From positions 1 to 8,496 of the forward strand of contig CAKRAM010000149.1 of assembly GCA_934294965.1 (NCBI GenBank): 8,496 nt of DNA, given 5' to 3'. The position numbers were made by a program, and so were the translations under genes. Under the pieces are notes generated by a model, which saw nothing but the letters and a program-made list of their open reading frames with translations, had not been told where the DNA came from and made no database searches. This document shows positions 1 through 6,078 of this stretch, piece by piece (the stretch's first letter is position 1; every line of letters starts with the position of its first letter). This DNA comes from an uncultured Clostridia bacterium (GTDB lineage Bacteria > Bacillota > Clostridia > Christensenellales > CAG-314).

Positions 1-1
1 A

Positions 2-1048
2 AACGGCGGCACCGGCGGTGGTGAATTTGAAGAAGGCGCAAGCGTAACAATAACCGCAACTGTTCCTACGGGCAAGAGATTTGTCGAGTGGACTTCGGAA
101 AGCGGCATTACCTTTGCGAACAAAACAAGCGTAACTACCACATTCTCAATGCCTGCCGGTGACGTAACCGTTGTGGCAACGTTTGAAGACGAATCGTATA
201 GAATTACCGTCACCAACGGAACAACCACCTTGGATATGGCAACATATCAAACGGAAGTTACCGTAAAGGCAAACGAGCCGGATACCGATATGTATTTTGA
301 CAAGTGGGAAGTTACTGGACTTGATACCACGGATATGGACTTGACCAAAACGGAAATCAAGTTCCCAATGCCTGCAAATAACGTAACCTTTAAGGCAACT
401 TACTTGTCTGTTACAAAGTATGAAATATACGTTGTGGACGGCACGAAAGACAAATCGCCAGCAAAAGCCGGCGAAACCATTACCATAACCGCAAACCCTG
501 CTCCGGCAGGAAAAGTCTTTGACAAATGGACTTGCGAAACGGCAGGCGTAACTATCGAGTTTAAAAGCGCGACAAGTTCTAAAACAACCTTTGTAATGCC
601 TGCATGCGAAATCACAATCCAAGCGCATTTCAGAGATGTAGAAGCGGCTCCGTCGATTGAAATCAAAGTCGAAGGCGGAACGGGCGCAGGAACTTATACC
701 CAAGGCGAAAGCGTAACCGTAACGGCAGAGGATAAAGAAGGCAAAGAGTTCAAATGTTGGAAGGACGAAAGCGGAAAAATCGTCAGCACAAACAAGAGTT
801 ATACCTTTACCGTGACGGAAGCAACAACTTTGACTGCCGTATATGAAGATAAGTCTTCGGGCGGTGGCGAAATCACCCCACCTGCTAAAAAGGACGGACT
901 TTCGGGCGGACAAATTGCAGGTATTGTAATCGGTTCGGTAGCGGTCGCAGGAATCGGCGGATTTGCAATCTTCTGGTTTGCAGTCAAGAAAAAGACTTTT
1001 GCAGATTTAATCGCAGCAATTAAAGCATTGTTCACCAAGAAGGAATAA
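2..1048 (+). CDS. Cell-surface protein with InlB-type B-repeats and C-terminal membrane anchor (5' end missing)
   Basis: The reading frame is open from the first bases of the window, so this is the last 348 residues of a longer protein; the internal ATG at 149 is not its start. Four copies of a roughly 65-75 residue module are visible (about residues 1-62, 65-135, 137-212 and 218-283, the first truncated). Each copy has the pattern of divergent InlB B-repeats: a G-rich or charged start, VTVTA-like strand, F-x-x-W core (FVEW, FDKW, FDKW, FKCW), and in the first three copies an F-x-MPA turn followed by VT-x-x-A-x-F. A Ser/Gly/Pro linker (SSGGGEITPPAKK) leads to a hydrophobic helix at about 305-328, then KKK and a short amphipathic tail. 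There is no LPXTG motif, so anchoring is probably by this helix with the repeats outside the cell. Such repeats are typical of adhesins and wall proteins; the actual ligand or function cannot be read from this part. A terminator follows directly. Confidence 0.85.
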   Translation, partial: NGGTGGGEFEEGASVTITATVPTGKRFVEWTSESGITFANKTSVTTTFSMPAGDVTVVATFEDESYRITVTNGTTTLDMATYQTEVTVKANEPDTDMYFDKWEVTGLDTTDMDLTKTEIKFPMPANNVTFKATYLSVTKYEIYVVDGTKDKSPAKAGETITITANPAPAGKVFDKWTCETAGVTIEFKSATSSKTTFVMPACEITIQAHFRDVEAAPSIEIKVEGGTGAGTYTQGESVTVTAEDKEGKEFKCWKDESGKIVSTNKSYTFTVTEATTLTAVYEDKSSGGGEITPPAKKDGLSGGQIAGIVIGSVAVAGIGGFAIFWFAVKKKTFADLIAAIKALFTKKE

Positions 1049-1065
1049 GATGAACTAAACAAAAC

Positions 1066-1107
1066 AAGACCATCACTCGATAAAACGGGTGGTGGTCTTA
1101 TTTTTTT
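1066..1107 (+). terminator. Rho-independent terminator of the surface protein gene
   Basis: A 14-bp stem is formed by 1066-1079 and 1086-1099, with two G-U pairs and a 6-nt loop. It is followed by A and seven T. It lies 17 bases after the stop codon of the surface protein gene. Confidence 0.92.
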
Positions 1108-1247
1108 AACAAAAATGTAAGAAACGCTCGAAAATATGGTGTCGCTTAACTTGTACCCCTTGCAGTCGTGCAATAAGCGTTGCAATCTCTGCCAATGTGA
1201 CCACTCAACCAACGTTGCACACGAACCAACGTAACCAACATTGTTGG

Positions 1248-1265
1248 CGGGAACGGACACCTTGT
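1248..1265 (+). repeat. 18-bp direct repeat, copy 1
   Basis: CGGGAACGGACACCTTGT occurs here and again, identical, at 1513-1530. A diverged inverted version is found at about 1296-1319, so copy 1 can also form an imperfect hairpin with that stretch (GGAACGG..ACACCTTGTGAGAAT against ATTTTTCACAATGTCCCTTTCC). Confidence 0.85.
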
Positions 1266-1299
1266 GAGAATCGGTAGTGTATTGCGGAAAGTAGTCAAT

Positions 1300-1349
1300 T
1301 TTTCACAATGTCCCTTTCCAGGGGATCCTTCGACTACGCTCAGGATGAC
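1300..1349 (-). repeat. Left arm of long imperfect inverted repeat (PERSR-type intergenic repeat)
   Basis: Read on the minus strand this arm begins GTCATCCTGAGCG, continues AGTCGAAGGATCCCC, then GGAAAGGGACATTGTG. The right arm at 1475-1535 reads GTCATGTTGAGCG, AGTCGAAACATCCCC, GGGAACGGACACCTTGT in the same order on the plus strand. The two arms are therefore diverged copies facing each other across about 125 bp. The core word (TGAGCG...AGTCGAAGGATCC) looks like a short intergenic repeat seen in many bacterial genomes, whose spurious translation reads HPERSRR; that link is from memory. Confidence 0.7.
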
Positions 1350-1474
1350 CGGCAAGCCGGGTTTCACTGGTTCGTATGCCTGACCTGAAACATGTATATG
1401 CTAGTGGAATTGCAGCATAGTTTGCGTTGACGTTTTTTTGATGACTTACTATCGACATTCGCTGCTTCCAACGT

Positions 1475-1535
1475 GTCATGTTGAGCGGAACGAAGTGCAG
1501 TCGAAACATCCCCGGGAACGGACACCTTGTAATAT
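1475..1535 (+). repeat. Right arm of long imperfect inverted repeat
   Basis: This arm reads GTCATGTTGAGCG, then a spacer 10 bp longer than in the left arm, then AGTCGAAACATCCCC. It is immediately followed by the second copy of the 18-bp direct repeat (1513-1530). It faces the left arm at 1300-1349. Together with the roughly 125 bp between them the arms make a unit that resembles a small non-autonomous element (MITE or REP-like), although no transposase or clear target duplication is visible. Confidence 0.7.
1513..1530 (+). repeat. 18-bp direct repeat, copy 2
   Basis: This is an exact copy of 1248-1265, displaced by 265 bp. It forms the outer end of the right inverted-repeat arm. The sequences outside the 18 bp differ from those of copy 1. 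Confidence 0.85.
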
Positions 1536-1690
1536 GTCGGCTTGTAAGATAATCTCTTGCAGGGCGACGTTTTTTATGTAAAAGTCCAAATGTAAATGCA
1601 TAACGTAAATAAAAAACGAAATTTTTGTCGCCTTCATCACCATAATAAAAACTTTTGCAGTATAAGGTTTAACTTCGGCGGAATTTTCGG

Positions 1691-1720
1691 TTGATATTTA
1701 CAAACGGTTTTTATTATGAT
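1691..1720 (+). promoter_or_regulatory. Likely sigma-70-type promoter of the rnf operon
   Basis: A -35 element TTGATA (1691-1696) and a -10 element TATGAT (1715-1720) are each one base off consensus and are separated by 18 bp. Transcription would begin near 1727, giving a leader of about 70 nt before the rnfC start. A second TATAAT at 1753-1758 has no matching -35 element and is less likely. Confidence 0.65.
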
Positions 1721-1731
1721 AAAATTTATCT
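1717..1731. promoter_or_regulatory. Fur/PerR-box-like palindrome on the rnf -10 element
   Basis: TGATAAAATTTATCT has the 7-1-7 layout of a Fur-family box (TGATAATnATTATCA) and matches it at 11 of 14 informative positions. GATAAA-A-TTTATC within it is a perfect inverted repeat. It overlaps the last four bases of the -10 element, so a bound repressor would block RNA polymerase. The region is AT-rich, so a chance match is possible. Assignment to Fur, PerR or another regulator is inference. Confidence 0.35.
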
Positions 1732-1782
1732 ATATGTGTAAACTGCGGATAATATAATCATATGTTTTCCGTAAAATTCAAC

Positions 1783-1788
1783 AGGAGG
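1783..1788 (+). promoter_or_regulatory. rnfC ribosome binding site that decides the start
   Basis: AGGAGG at 1783-1788 lies 11 nt before ATG 1800 but only 2 nt before the in-frame GTG at 1791. The GTG is too close to be used. The ATG also gives the usual RnfC N-terminus (M-x-TFKGG). Confidence 0.75.
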
Positions 1789-1799
1789 CAGTGGTTCGT

Positions 1800-3116
1800 A
1801 TGAGAACATTCAAGGGTGGCTATCACGTACCCGACAACAAAAAACTGTCCGAAAACGCGCCTATCGAGCAAATGCCGATAGTGCCGGACTACTACGTTTC
1901 GCTCAGTCAACATATCGGCAAACCCGCCGAGTGCTTCGTCAGCGCAGGCGACAGTGTAGTTGAAGGGCAAATGTTAGCCAAGGCCGGCGGAGCAATTTCG
2001 GCAAACATATTTTCTCCGGTTTGCGGTCAGGTTGTCGGCATCGAAAAGCGTCGCAACGCGCAGGGCATGCTCACCGACTACATTCACGTCAAGTCGGACG
2101 GCGGGCAGGACAAATTCACTTTCCCGATATTGGAAAATCCCACAAGGGAGCAAATCGTGGAGCGCATTGCCGAAGCAGGTATCGTCGGCATGGGCGGTGC
2201 AGGTTTCCCTTCGGCTGTCAAAAGCAGTCCAAGCGATCCCGTCGATACGCTCATAATCAACGCCGCCGAGTGCGAACCCTATCTTTGCCGTGACAACCGT
2301 CTTATGATAGAGCGCACCGAGGATTTTATTCGCGGCGTAAGGTTGCTGGCATATGCTTGCAACGTCAAGCGCGCGATTATCGGCATCGAAGCAAACAAAC
2401 CGCAGGCATATTCGGCATTGATGTGCGTGGACGGTGTTGTTGCCGAAGGTCAACCTTGCGGCGAAACCGACATCGAAGTGCAACTTTTGAAGCCCAAGTA
2501 TCCGCAAGGCGCGGAAAAAATGCTCATTTACGCCTGCACCAAACGTAAAGTTCCCGCCGGCAAACTTCCGTCGGCTGTCGGATGTGTAATTTTCAGTGTA
2601 AGCACGGCATATGCCGTTCACGAAGCCGTCGACAAGGGCATTCCGCTGTATAGAAGCGTGATGACGATAACAGGGCGCGGCATTGCCACTCCCAAAAACG
2701 TAGAGGTTCGCACGGGTACGCCCATCGGCGCGGTTGCGGATTTTTGCGGCGGAATTAGCGACGACACGGTAAAAGTGTGTTGCGGAGGCCCTATGATGGG
2801 ATTTTCGCTGGAAACCACCGACGTGGTGAACATCAAAACAAGCGGCGGATTTTTGGCATTGACGGACAAGGAAGCCTGCTTGGACAGTCCCACGGCGTGC
2901 ATTCGTTGCGGAAGGTGCGTGGACCATTGTCCCATGAACCTAACGCCCATGCTTATCGATTTCTACACCGAAGCGGGCGACACGGAAAACGCAATCAAGT
3001 ACGGCGCGCTTAACTGTTTCGAGTGTGGAACTTGTGCCTACGTTTGTCCGGCTCGTCGTCCCATCGTTCAAAACGTTCGAATAACCAAAATGAGAGCAAA
3101 GGAGATGAAAAAGTGA
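1800..3116 (+). CDS. rnfC: RnfC, NAD-linked flavo-iron-sulfur subunit of the ferredoxin:NAD+ oxidoreductase
   Basis: RnfC is the peripheral, cytoplasmic-side subunit of Rnf where NAD+ is reduced; it carries FMN and two [4Fe-4S] clusters. The protein has 438 residues, normal for short clostridial RnfC. It opens with the typical MRTFKGGYHVP and SLSQHIG segment (about 1-40), followed by a barrel-sandwich domain. The flavin/NADH-binding loop GMGGAGFPSAVK is at 130-141 and INAAECEPYLCRD follows at 153-165. Two ferredoxin motifs lie near the C-terminus: C367-x2-C370-x2-C373-x3-C377-P and C406-x2-C409-x2-C412-x3-C416-P. The long C-terminal extension of proteobacterial RnfC is absent. It is the first gene of the operon, and its stop codon is one base before the rnfD start. 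The start at ATG 1800 is chosen over GTG 1791 because of the ribosome binding site spacing. Confidence 0.97.
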   Translation: MRTFKGGYHVPDNKKLSENAPIEQMPIVPDYYVSLSQHIGKPAECFVSAGDSVVEGQMLAKAGGAISANIFSPVCGQVVGIEKRRNAQGMLTDYIHVKSDGGQDKFTFPILENPTREQIVERIAEAGIVGMGGAGFPSAVKSSPSDPVDTLIINAAECEPYLCRDNRLMIERTEDFIRGVRLLAYACNVKRAIIGIEANKPQAYSALMCVDGVVAEGQPCGETDIEVQLLKPKYPQGAEKMLIYACTKRKVPAGKLPSAVGCVIFSVSTAYAVHEAVDKGIPLYRSVMTITGRGIATPKNVEVRTGTPIGAVADFCGGISDDTVKVCCGGPMMGFSLETTDVVNIKTSGGFLALTDKEACLDSPTACIRCGRCVDHCPMNLTPMLIDFYTEAGDTENAIKYGALNCFECGTCAYVCPARRPIVQNVRITKMRAKEMKK

Positions 3117-3117
3117 T

Positions 3118-4161
3118 ATGAAATACGTCAATTCCTGTTCTCCTCACGTAAAGGGCGCAATGACTACGCGCCGCATAATGATAGACGTTTGCATAGCGTT
3201 GTGGCCGTCGCTCGTGGTCGGCTGCATACTTCTCGGCGTCAGGTCGTTGCTGGTGGTGTCTATCGCAGTCCTTTCGGCGGCACTTTCTGAAATTGTCTAT
3301 CGTTTATGCTGCAAGGTGCAACTAAAACAAATCCTTGCCGAGTTCGATTTTTCTTCGATTGTAACAGGACTTATCGTCGGCATGAACATGTACCCCAATT
3401 CCGCTTGGTACGCGCCGCTACTAGCTTCGGTGTTTGCGGTAGTGGTGGTAAAGATGCTGTTCGGCGGCACGGGTAAAAACATCGTCAATCCGGCTGTTGC
3501 AGGCAGAATTTTTGCGTTTATATCTTTCGGCGCGGCGTTCGGCGGAAGTTACGCGGCAAACCAAGTTTATGTTTCGCAACTTACGGGCAAATCCTGCTGG
3601 CAACTTGTTGCGGAAGGCGCAAGCGGCGGAGTAAAAATCGGTGCAACGCCGCTTCAAGCAATTTTGGGCGGCACGGCAACCAACGAACTTTCCGGTTGGG
3701 ACTTGTTTTTGGGTACGGGCGTGTACGGCGCAATCGGCGAAGTGTGCAAACTTGCGCTCATTGTCGGCGGAATCTATTTGGTAATACGCGGCGTTTTGAA
3801 CTTCCGTTGGCCGCTTGTGTACATTGCCGTAGCAGGCGTAACGGCGGTTATCATCGAATGGATAACAAAAGGCAGTTTCAACCAAGCAATCGCAACGTTT
3901 TTGCCCAACATTTTGAGCGGCGGACTTATTTTCGGCGCGATATTCATGGCAACGGACTACGTAACCACGCCGGCAACCAAACTCGGCAACTACGTCTACT
4001 TTGTAATTTTGGGTATACTCACTTCGGTGCTTCGGTACGCAACCAAAGGCGAAGTGGTGTCGTTTGTGATTTTGCTTATGAACCTCGTCGTTCCTCTTAT
4101 CGATATGTATGTGGTTCGTAAGCCGTTCGGCTACACAAAACCGCAAAAGGAGGCAAAATAG
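3118..4161 (+). CDS. rnfD: RnfD, membrane subunit with covalent FMN
   Basis: RnfD is an integral membrane subunit, related to NqrB, that carries FMN bound through a phosphoester to threonine and takes part in ion-coupled electron transfer. The 347-residue protein starts with the family pattern (SCSPHVKG..TTRRIMIDVCIALWP) and contains repeated hydrophobic helices. It has the FGGTGKNIVNPAVAGR segment (115-130) and the conserved MATDYVTTPAT loop (277-287). The flavin-acceptor region is KIGATPL at 173-179, so T177 is the expected attachment residue. The Asp that usually stands six residues before this Thr is Gly171 here, and the Ser of SGAT is Ile174. The start ATG 3118 follows the rnfC stop by one base. 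The nearest purine-rich site, AAAGGAG at 3098-3104, is 13 nt away, so translation is probably coupled to rnfC. Confidence 0.96.
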   Translation: MKYVNSCSPHVKGAMTTRRIMIDVCIALWPSLVVGCILLGVRSLLVVSIAVLSAALSEIVYRLCCKVQLKQILAEFDFSSIVTGLIVGMNMYPNSAWYAPLLASVFAVVVVKMLFGGTGKNIVNPAVAGRIFAFISFGAAFGGSYAANQVYVSQLTGKSCWQLVAEGASGGVKIGATPLQAILGGTATNELSGWDLFLGTGVYGAIGEVCKLALIVGGIYLVIRGVLNFRWPLVYIAVAGVTAVIIEWITKGSFNQAIATFLPNILSGGLIFGAIFMATDYVTTPATKLGNYVYFVILGILTSVLRYATKGEVVSFVILLMNLVVPLIDMYVVRKPFGYTKPQKEAK

Positions 4162-4740
4162 ATGAGTAAAACCAATTCGGGAGCGGCGCAAGCCGTAAAA
4201 ACGGTTTTGATTTTGGTTGCAATTTGCCTTATTTGCGCATTGATTTTGGCAGTATGTAACGACTTGTTCTACGTTTCCCCGTCCGAACTTACCGCGCGCA
4301 AACTAAAAGCGGTGTACGCCGATTTCCAAACCGACGAAACGTTTGACGGCAAAGTGGTCGAGGAGCATGCAACCGACGCTAACTTCGGCACGGTTACGGA
4401 AGTTTACCGCTCAACCGACGGCGCGTACGTGGTAAAAGCCGTGGGCAACGGCGGATACAAAGGCAAAGGCGTGGAAGTGCTTGTGGCGGTCAAATCCGAC
4501 GGCGTGATTGCCGGCTGGACGGTAACAAGTTGGAACGGCGAAACGCTTTCGTCCAACTTCACAAACAAACACTTTTCCACTTGGTACGTCGGACAAAAAA
4601 TACGCACGAGTTTCTCGGCGCAGACCGACGGAATTGTTTCCGGCACGACTATGTCGTCCGGGGCAATAGCGCAGGCAATGAATATGGCAAGCAAATATCT
4701 TATCGAAGCCTACGGGCTGGGACAAGATTCGGCAAAGTAA
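4162..4740 (+). CDS. rnfG: RnfG, FMN-carrying subunit facing outside
   Basis: RnfG has one N-terminal membrane helix (about residues 13-32) and an extracytoplasmic FMN-binding domain, in which FMN is attached to threonine by the flavin transferase ApbE. The 192-residue length is normal. The domain core is visible as GKGVEVLVAVKSDGVIAGW (101-119). The acceptor motif reads T-D-G-I-V-S-G-T-T-M-S-S (155-166), where the usual pattern is D-x-x-S-G-A-T-x-T/S-S. Thr163 fits the SGAT register, but the Asp is then one residue too far away and the Ala is Thr162; Thr162 has the usual spacing to Asp156. The common ETPGLG stretch is replaced by ETLSS (127-131). The gene starts on the base after the rnfD stop, with AAAAGGAGG 8 nt upstream. 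No apbE gene lies in the window. Confidence 0.94.
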   Translation: MSKTNSGAAQAVKTVLILVAICLICALILAVCNDLFYVSPSELTARKLKAVYADFQTDETFDGKVVEEHATDANFGTVTEVYRSTDGAYVVKAVGNGGYKGKGVEVLVAVKSDGVIAGWTVTSWNGETLSSNFTNKHFSTWYVGQKIRTSFSAQTDGIVSGTTMSSGAIAQAMNMASKYLIEAYGLGQDSAK

Positions 4741-4759
4741 CCAAAGGAGGCAAAACAGT

Positions 4760-5419
4760 ATGAAATCTACACGGTTCAAACAAATTGCCCTAGACGGACT
4801 GGTCAAGCAAAACCCGACGCTAAAATTGGTGCTTGGCACTTGTCCGACTTTGGCACTCACCGTCGGCGCGATGTCCTGCGTCGGTATGGGCGCGGCGGTA
4901 ACGTTCGTTTTGATTTGCAGCAACGTAATAATATCTCTGCTTCGCAACGTAATTCCGGAAAAAGTTCGTATTCCATGCTTCATCGTGATAATAGCAACGT
5001 TCGTCACGGTTGTTCGTATGGCAATGAGTGCGTTTATGCCGGATTTGTACGACAGTTTGGGCGTATACTTGCCGCTGATTGTCGTAAACTGTATCATTTT
5101 GGGACGCGCGGAAGGCTTTGCTTCTCAAAATCCCGTAGGGGAAAGCGCGTTGGACGGGTTGTTTATGGGCATCGGCTTCACGCTTGCATTGACTGCAATG
5201 GGCATCGTGCGCGAACTTCTCGGCAAAGCGGCGATTTTCGGCGTGGAATTGTGGAATCCCGAAGTATTCTCAATCAAGTTTTTCAGTTCTTCGGCAGGTG
5301 CGTTTTTAACTTACGGCTTGTTCATAGCATTGTTCACCGCCGTCTATAATGCGGTTGAACGCAAAAATAAACTAAAAGCGGCGGCAAAAGCGGCTGCCAG
5401 CGCAAAGGAGGGCAATTAG
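4760..5419 (+). CDS. rnfE: RnfE, integral membrane subunit
   Basis: RnfE is one of the two homologous, oppositely oriented membrane subunits that together form the electron and ion path of Rnf. The protein has 219 residues with about six hydrophobic helices. Its hallmarks are LGTCPTLA with Cys28 and VNCIILGRAEGFA with Cys111; in the family these cysteines, together with those of RnfA, bind an iron-sulfur cluster inside the membrane. The segment SALDGLFMGIGFTLAL..GIVRELLG (129-155) is also typical. The C-terminal tail after residue 200 is rich in Ala and Lys (KLKAAAKAAASAKEGN) and probably faces the cytoplasm. AAAGGAGG at 4743-4750 stands 9 nt before the ATG. The gap to rnfG is 19 bp, and rnfA begins one base after the stop. 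Confidence 0.96.
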   Translation: MKSTRFKQIALDGLVKQNPTLKLVLGTCPTLALTVGAMSCVGMGAAVTFVLICSNVIISLLRNVIPEKVRIPCFIVIIATFVTVVRMAMSAFMPDLYDSLGVYLPLIVVNCIILGRAEGFASQNPVGESALDGLFMGIGFTLALTAMGIVRELLGKAAIFGVELWNPEVFSIKFFSSSAGAFLTYGLFIALFTAVYNAVERKNKLKAAAKAAASAKEGN

Positions 5420-5420
5420 T

Positions 5421-6065
5421 ATGGACGTATTTGCAATAATCGTTTCGGCGTTGTTTGCAAACAACTTCGTATTGGTTCAATTTTTGGGCATTTGCCCTTT
5501 CCTGGGCGTATCCAAAAAGCCCGGTTCGGCTTTGGGAATGGGACTTGCGGTAACCGCCGTAATGGTGATAACCTGCGTTGTAACCTCTCCCATATACGTG
5601 TTTTTGCTAATGCCTTTGGGACTGGAATATTTGGAAATCATCGTTTTCATTTTGGTAATTGCCGCTTTGGTGCAAATGCTGGAAATGATTTTGAAAAAGT
5701 TCAGTCCGGGGTTGTATTCCTCGCTGGGTATCTACCTGCCTTTGGTAACCACCAACTGCGCCATTTTGGGCATAGCCGAAACGGTAATCGGCACGGTGGC
5801 AACGGCAAGCGACGCGCACTTTGTGCTTTCCGGCACGATGTTCGGCAAAGCCGTCAACATTATGATGGCAATGAGTCTTGGCGAAGCGGTGCTTTCCGGC
5901 TTGTTCTACGGTTTGGGATTCACCCTTGCAATAGTGCTTTTGGCAGGGCTTCGCAGCAAGGTGGACAAACTCAAACTGCCCGCTGCGCTTAAAGGTTTCC
6001 CCATAACAATGATAACGGCTTGCTTTATGGCAATGGCGTTCTACGTATTCACCCTTATGGGCTAG
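5421..6065 (+). CDS. rnfA: RnfA, integral membrane subunit
   Basis: RnfA is the partner of RnfE in the membrane core of Rnf. The protein begins with the family pattern for this subunit (ALFANNFVLVQFLGICPFLGVS) and carries the two expected cysteines, Cys25 in GICPFLG and Cys113 in TTNCAILG, thought to hold the shared membrane iron-sulfur cluster. Six hydrophobic helices can be drawn. At 214 residues it is about 20 longer than most RnfA proteins. The extra length lies between LGIAE (116-120) and the GFTLAIVLLAGLR helix (166-178), where I see a Thr/Ala-rich piece (GTVATASDAHFVLSGTMFGK). AAAGGAGGG at 5404-5412 gives an 8-nt spacing to ATG 5421. The rnfB ribosome binding site overlaps the rnfA stop codon. 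Confidence 0.96.
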   Translation: MDVFAIIVSALFANNFVLVQFLGICPFLGVSKKPGSALGMGLAVTAVMVITCVVTSPIYVFLLMPLGLEYLEIIVFILVIAALVQMLEMILKKFSPGLYSSLGIYLPLVTTNCAILGIAETVIGTVATASDAHFVLSGTMFGKAVNIMMAMSLGEAVLSGLFYGLGFTLAIVLLAGLRSKVDKLKLPAALKGFPITMITACFMAMAFYVFTLMG

Positions 6066-6078
6066 GAGGTAAACGCAT

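Larger units (their letters stand above)
1108..1690. other. Gene-free stretch with repeats
   Basis: No reading frame here has a good ribosome binding site, and none gives a protein with recognisable features. The part from 1140 to 1247 carries several near-copies of the word CCAACGTTG / CCAACATTGTTGG (for example 1235-1247, a 6-bp hairpin with one base in the middle). The middle, 1248-1537, is the composite repeat listed separately. From about 1540 the sequence turns AT-rich towards the rnf promoter and holds a bulged inverted repeat (1563-1577 with 1609-1632). Confidence 0.7.

Noticed and set aside
1140..1247. CCAACGTTG-like words as a CRISPR or iteron array
   Set aside because: The words are short, unevenly spaced and diverged, with no constant spacer length and no cas or replication gene nearby.
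799..1260. Minus-strand open frame of 153 codons
   Set aside because: It overlaps the terminator and the antisense side of the surface protein gene, has no ribosome binding site, and its translation is low in complexity with no recognisable pattern.
1303..1509. Minus-strand open frame containing GHPERSRR
   Set aside because: The peptide is the translation of the intergenic repeat; such PERSR frames are typical false genes.
1753..1758. TATAAT as the rnf -10 element
   Set aside because: There is no acceptable -35 hexamer about 17 bp upstream; the pair at 1691-1720 fits better.
1791..1799. GTG at 1791 as the rnfC start
   Set aside because: It is only 2 nt from the AGGAGG site, and the family N-terminus begins at the ATG at 1800.
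1974..2927. Long minus-strand open frame opposite rnfC
   Set aside because: It is the shadow of a clear rnfC gene, with His/Arg/Cys-rich translation and no start signals. The same holds for the other frames opposite or inside the rnf genes.
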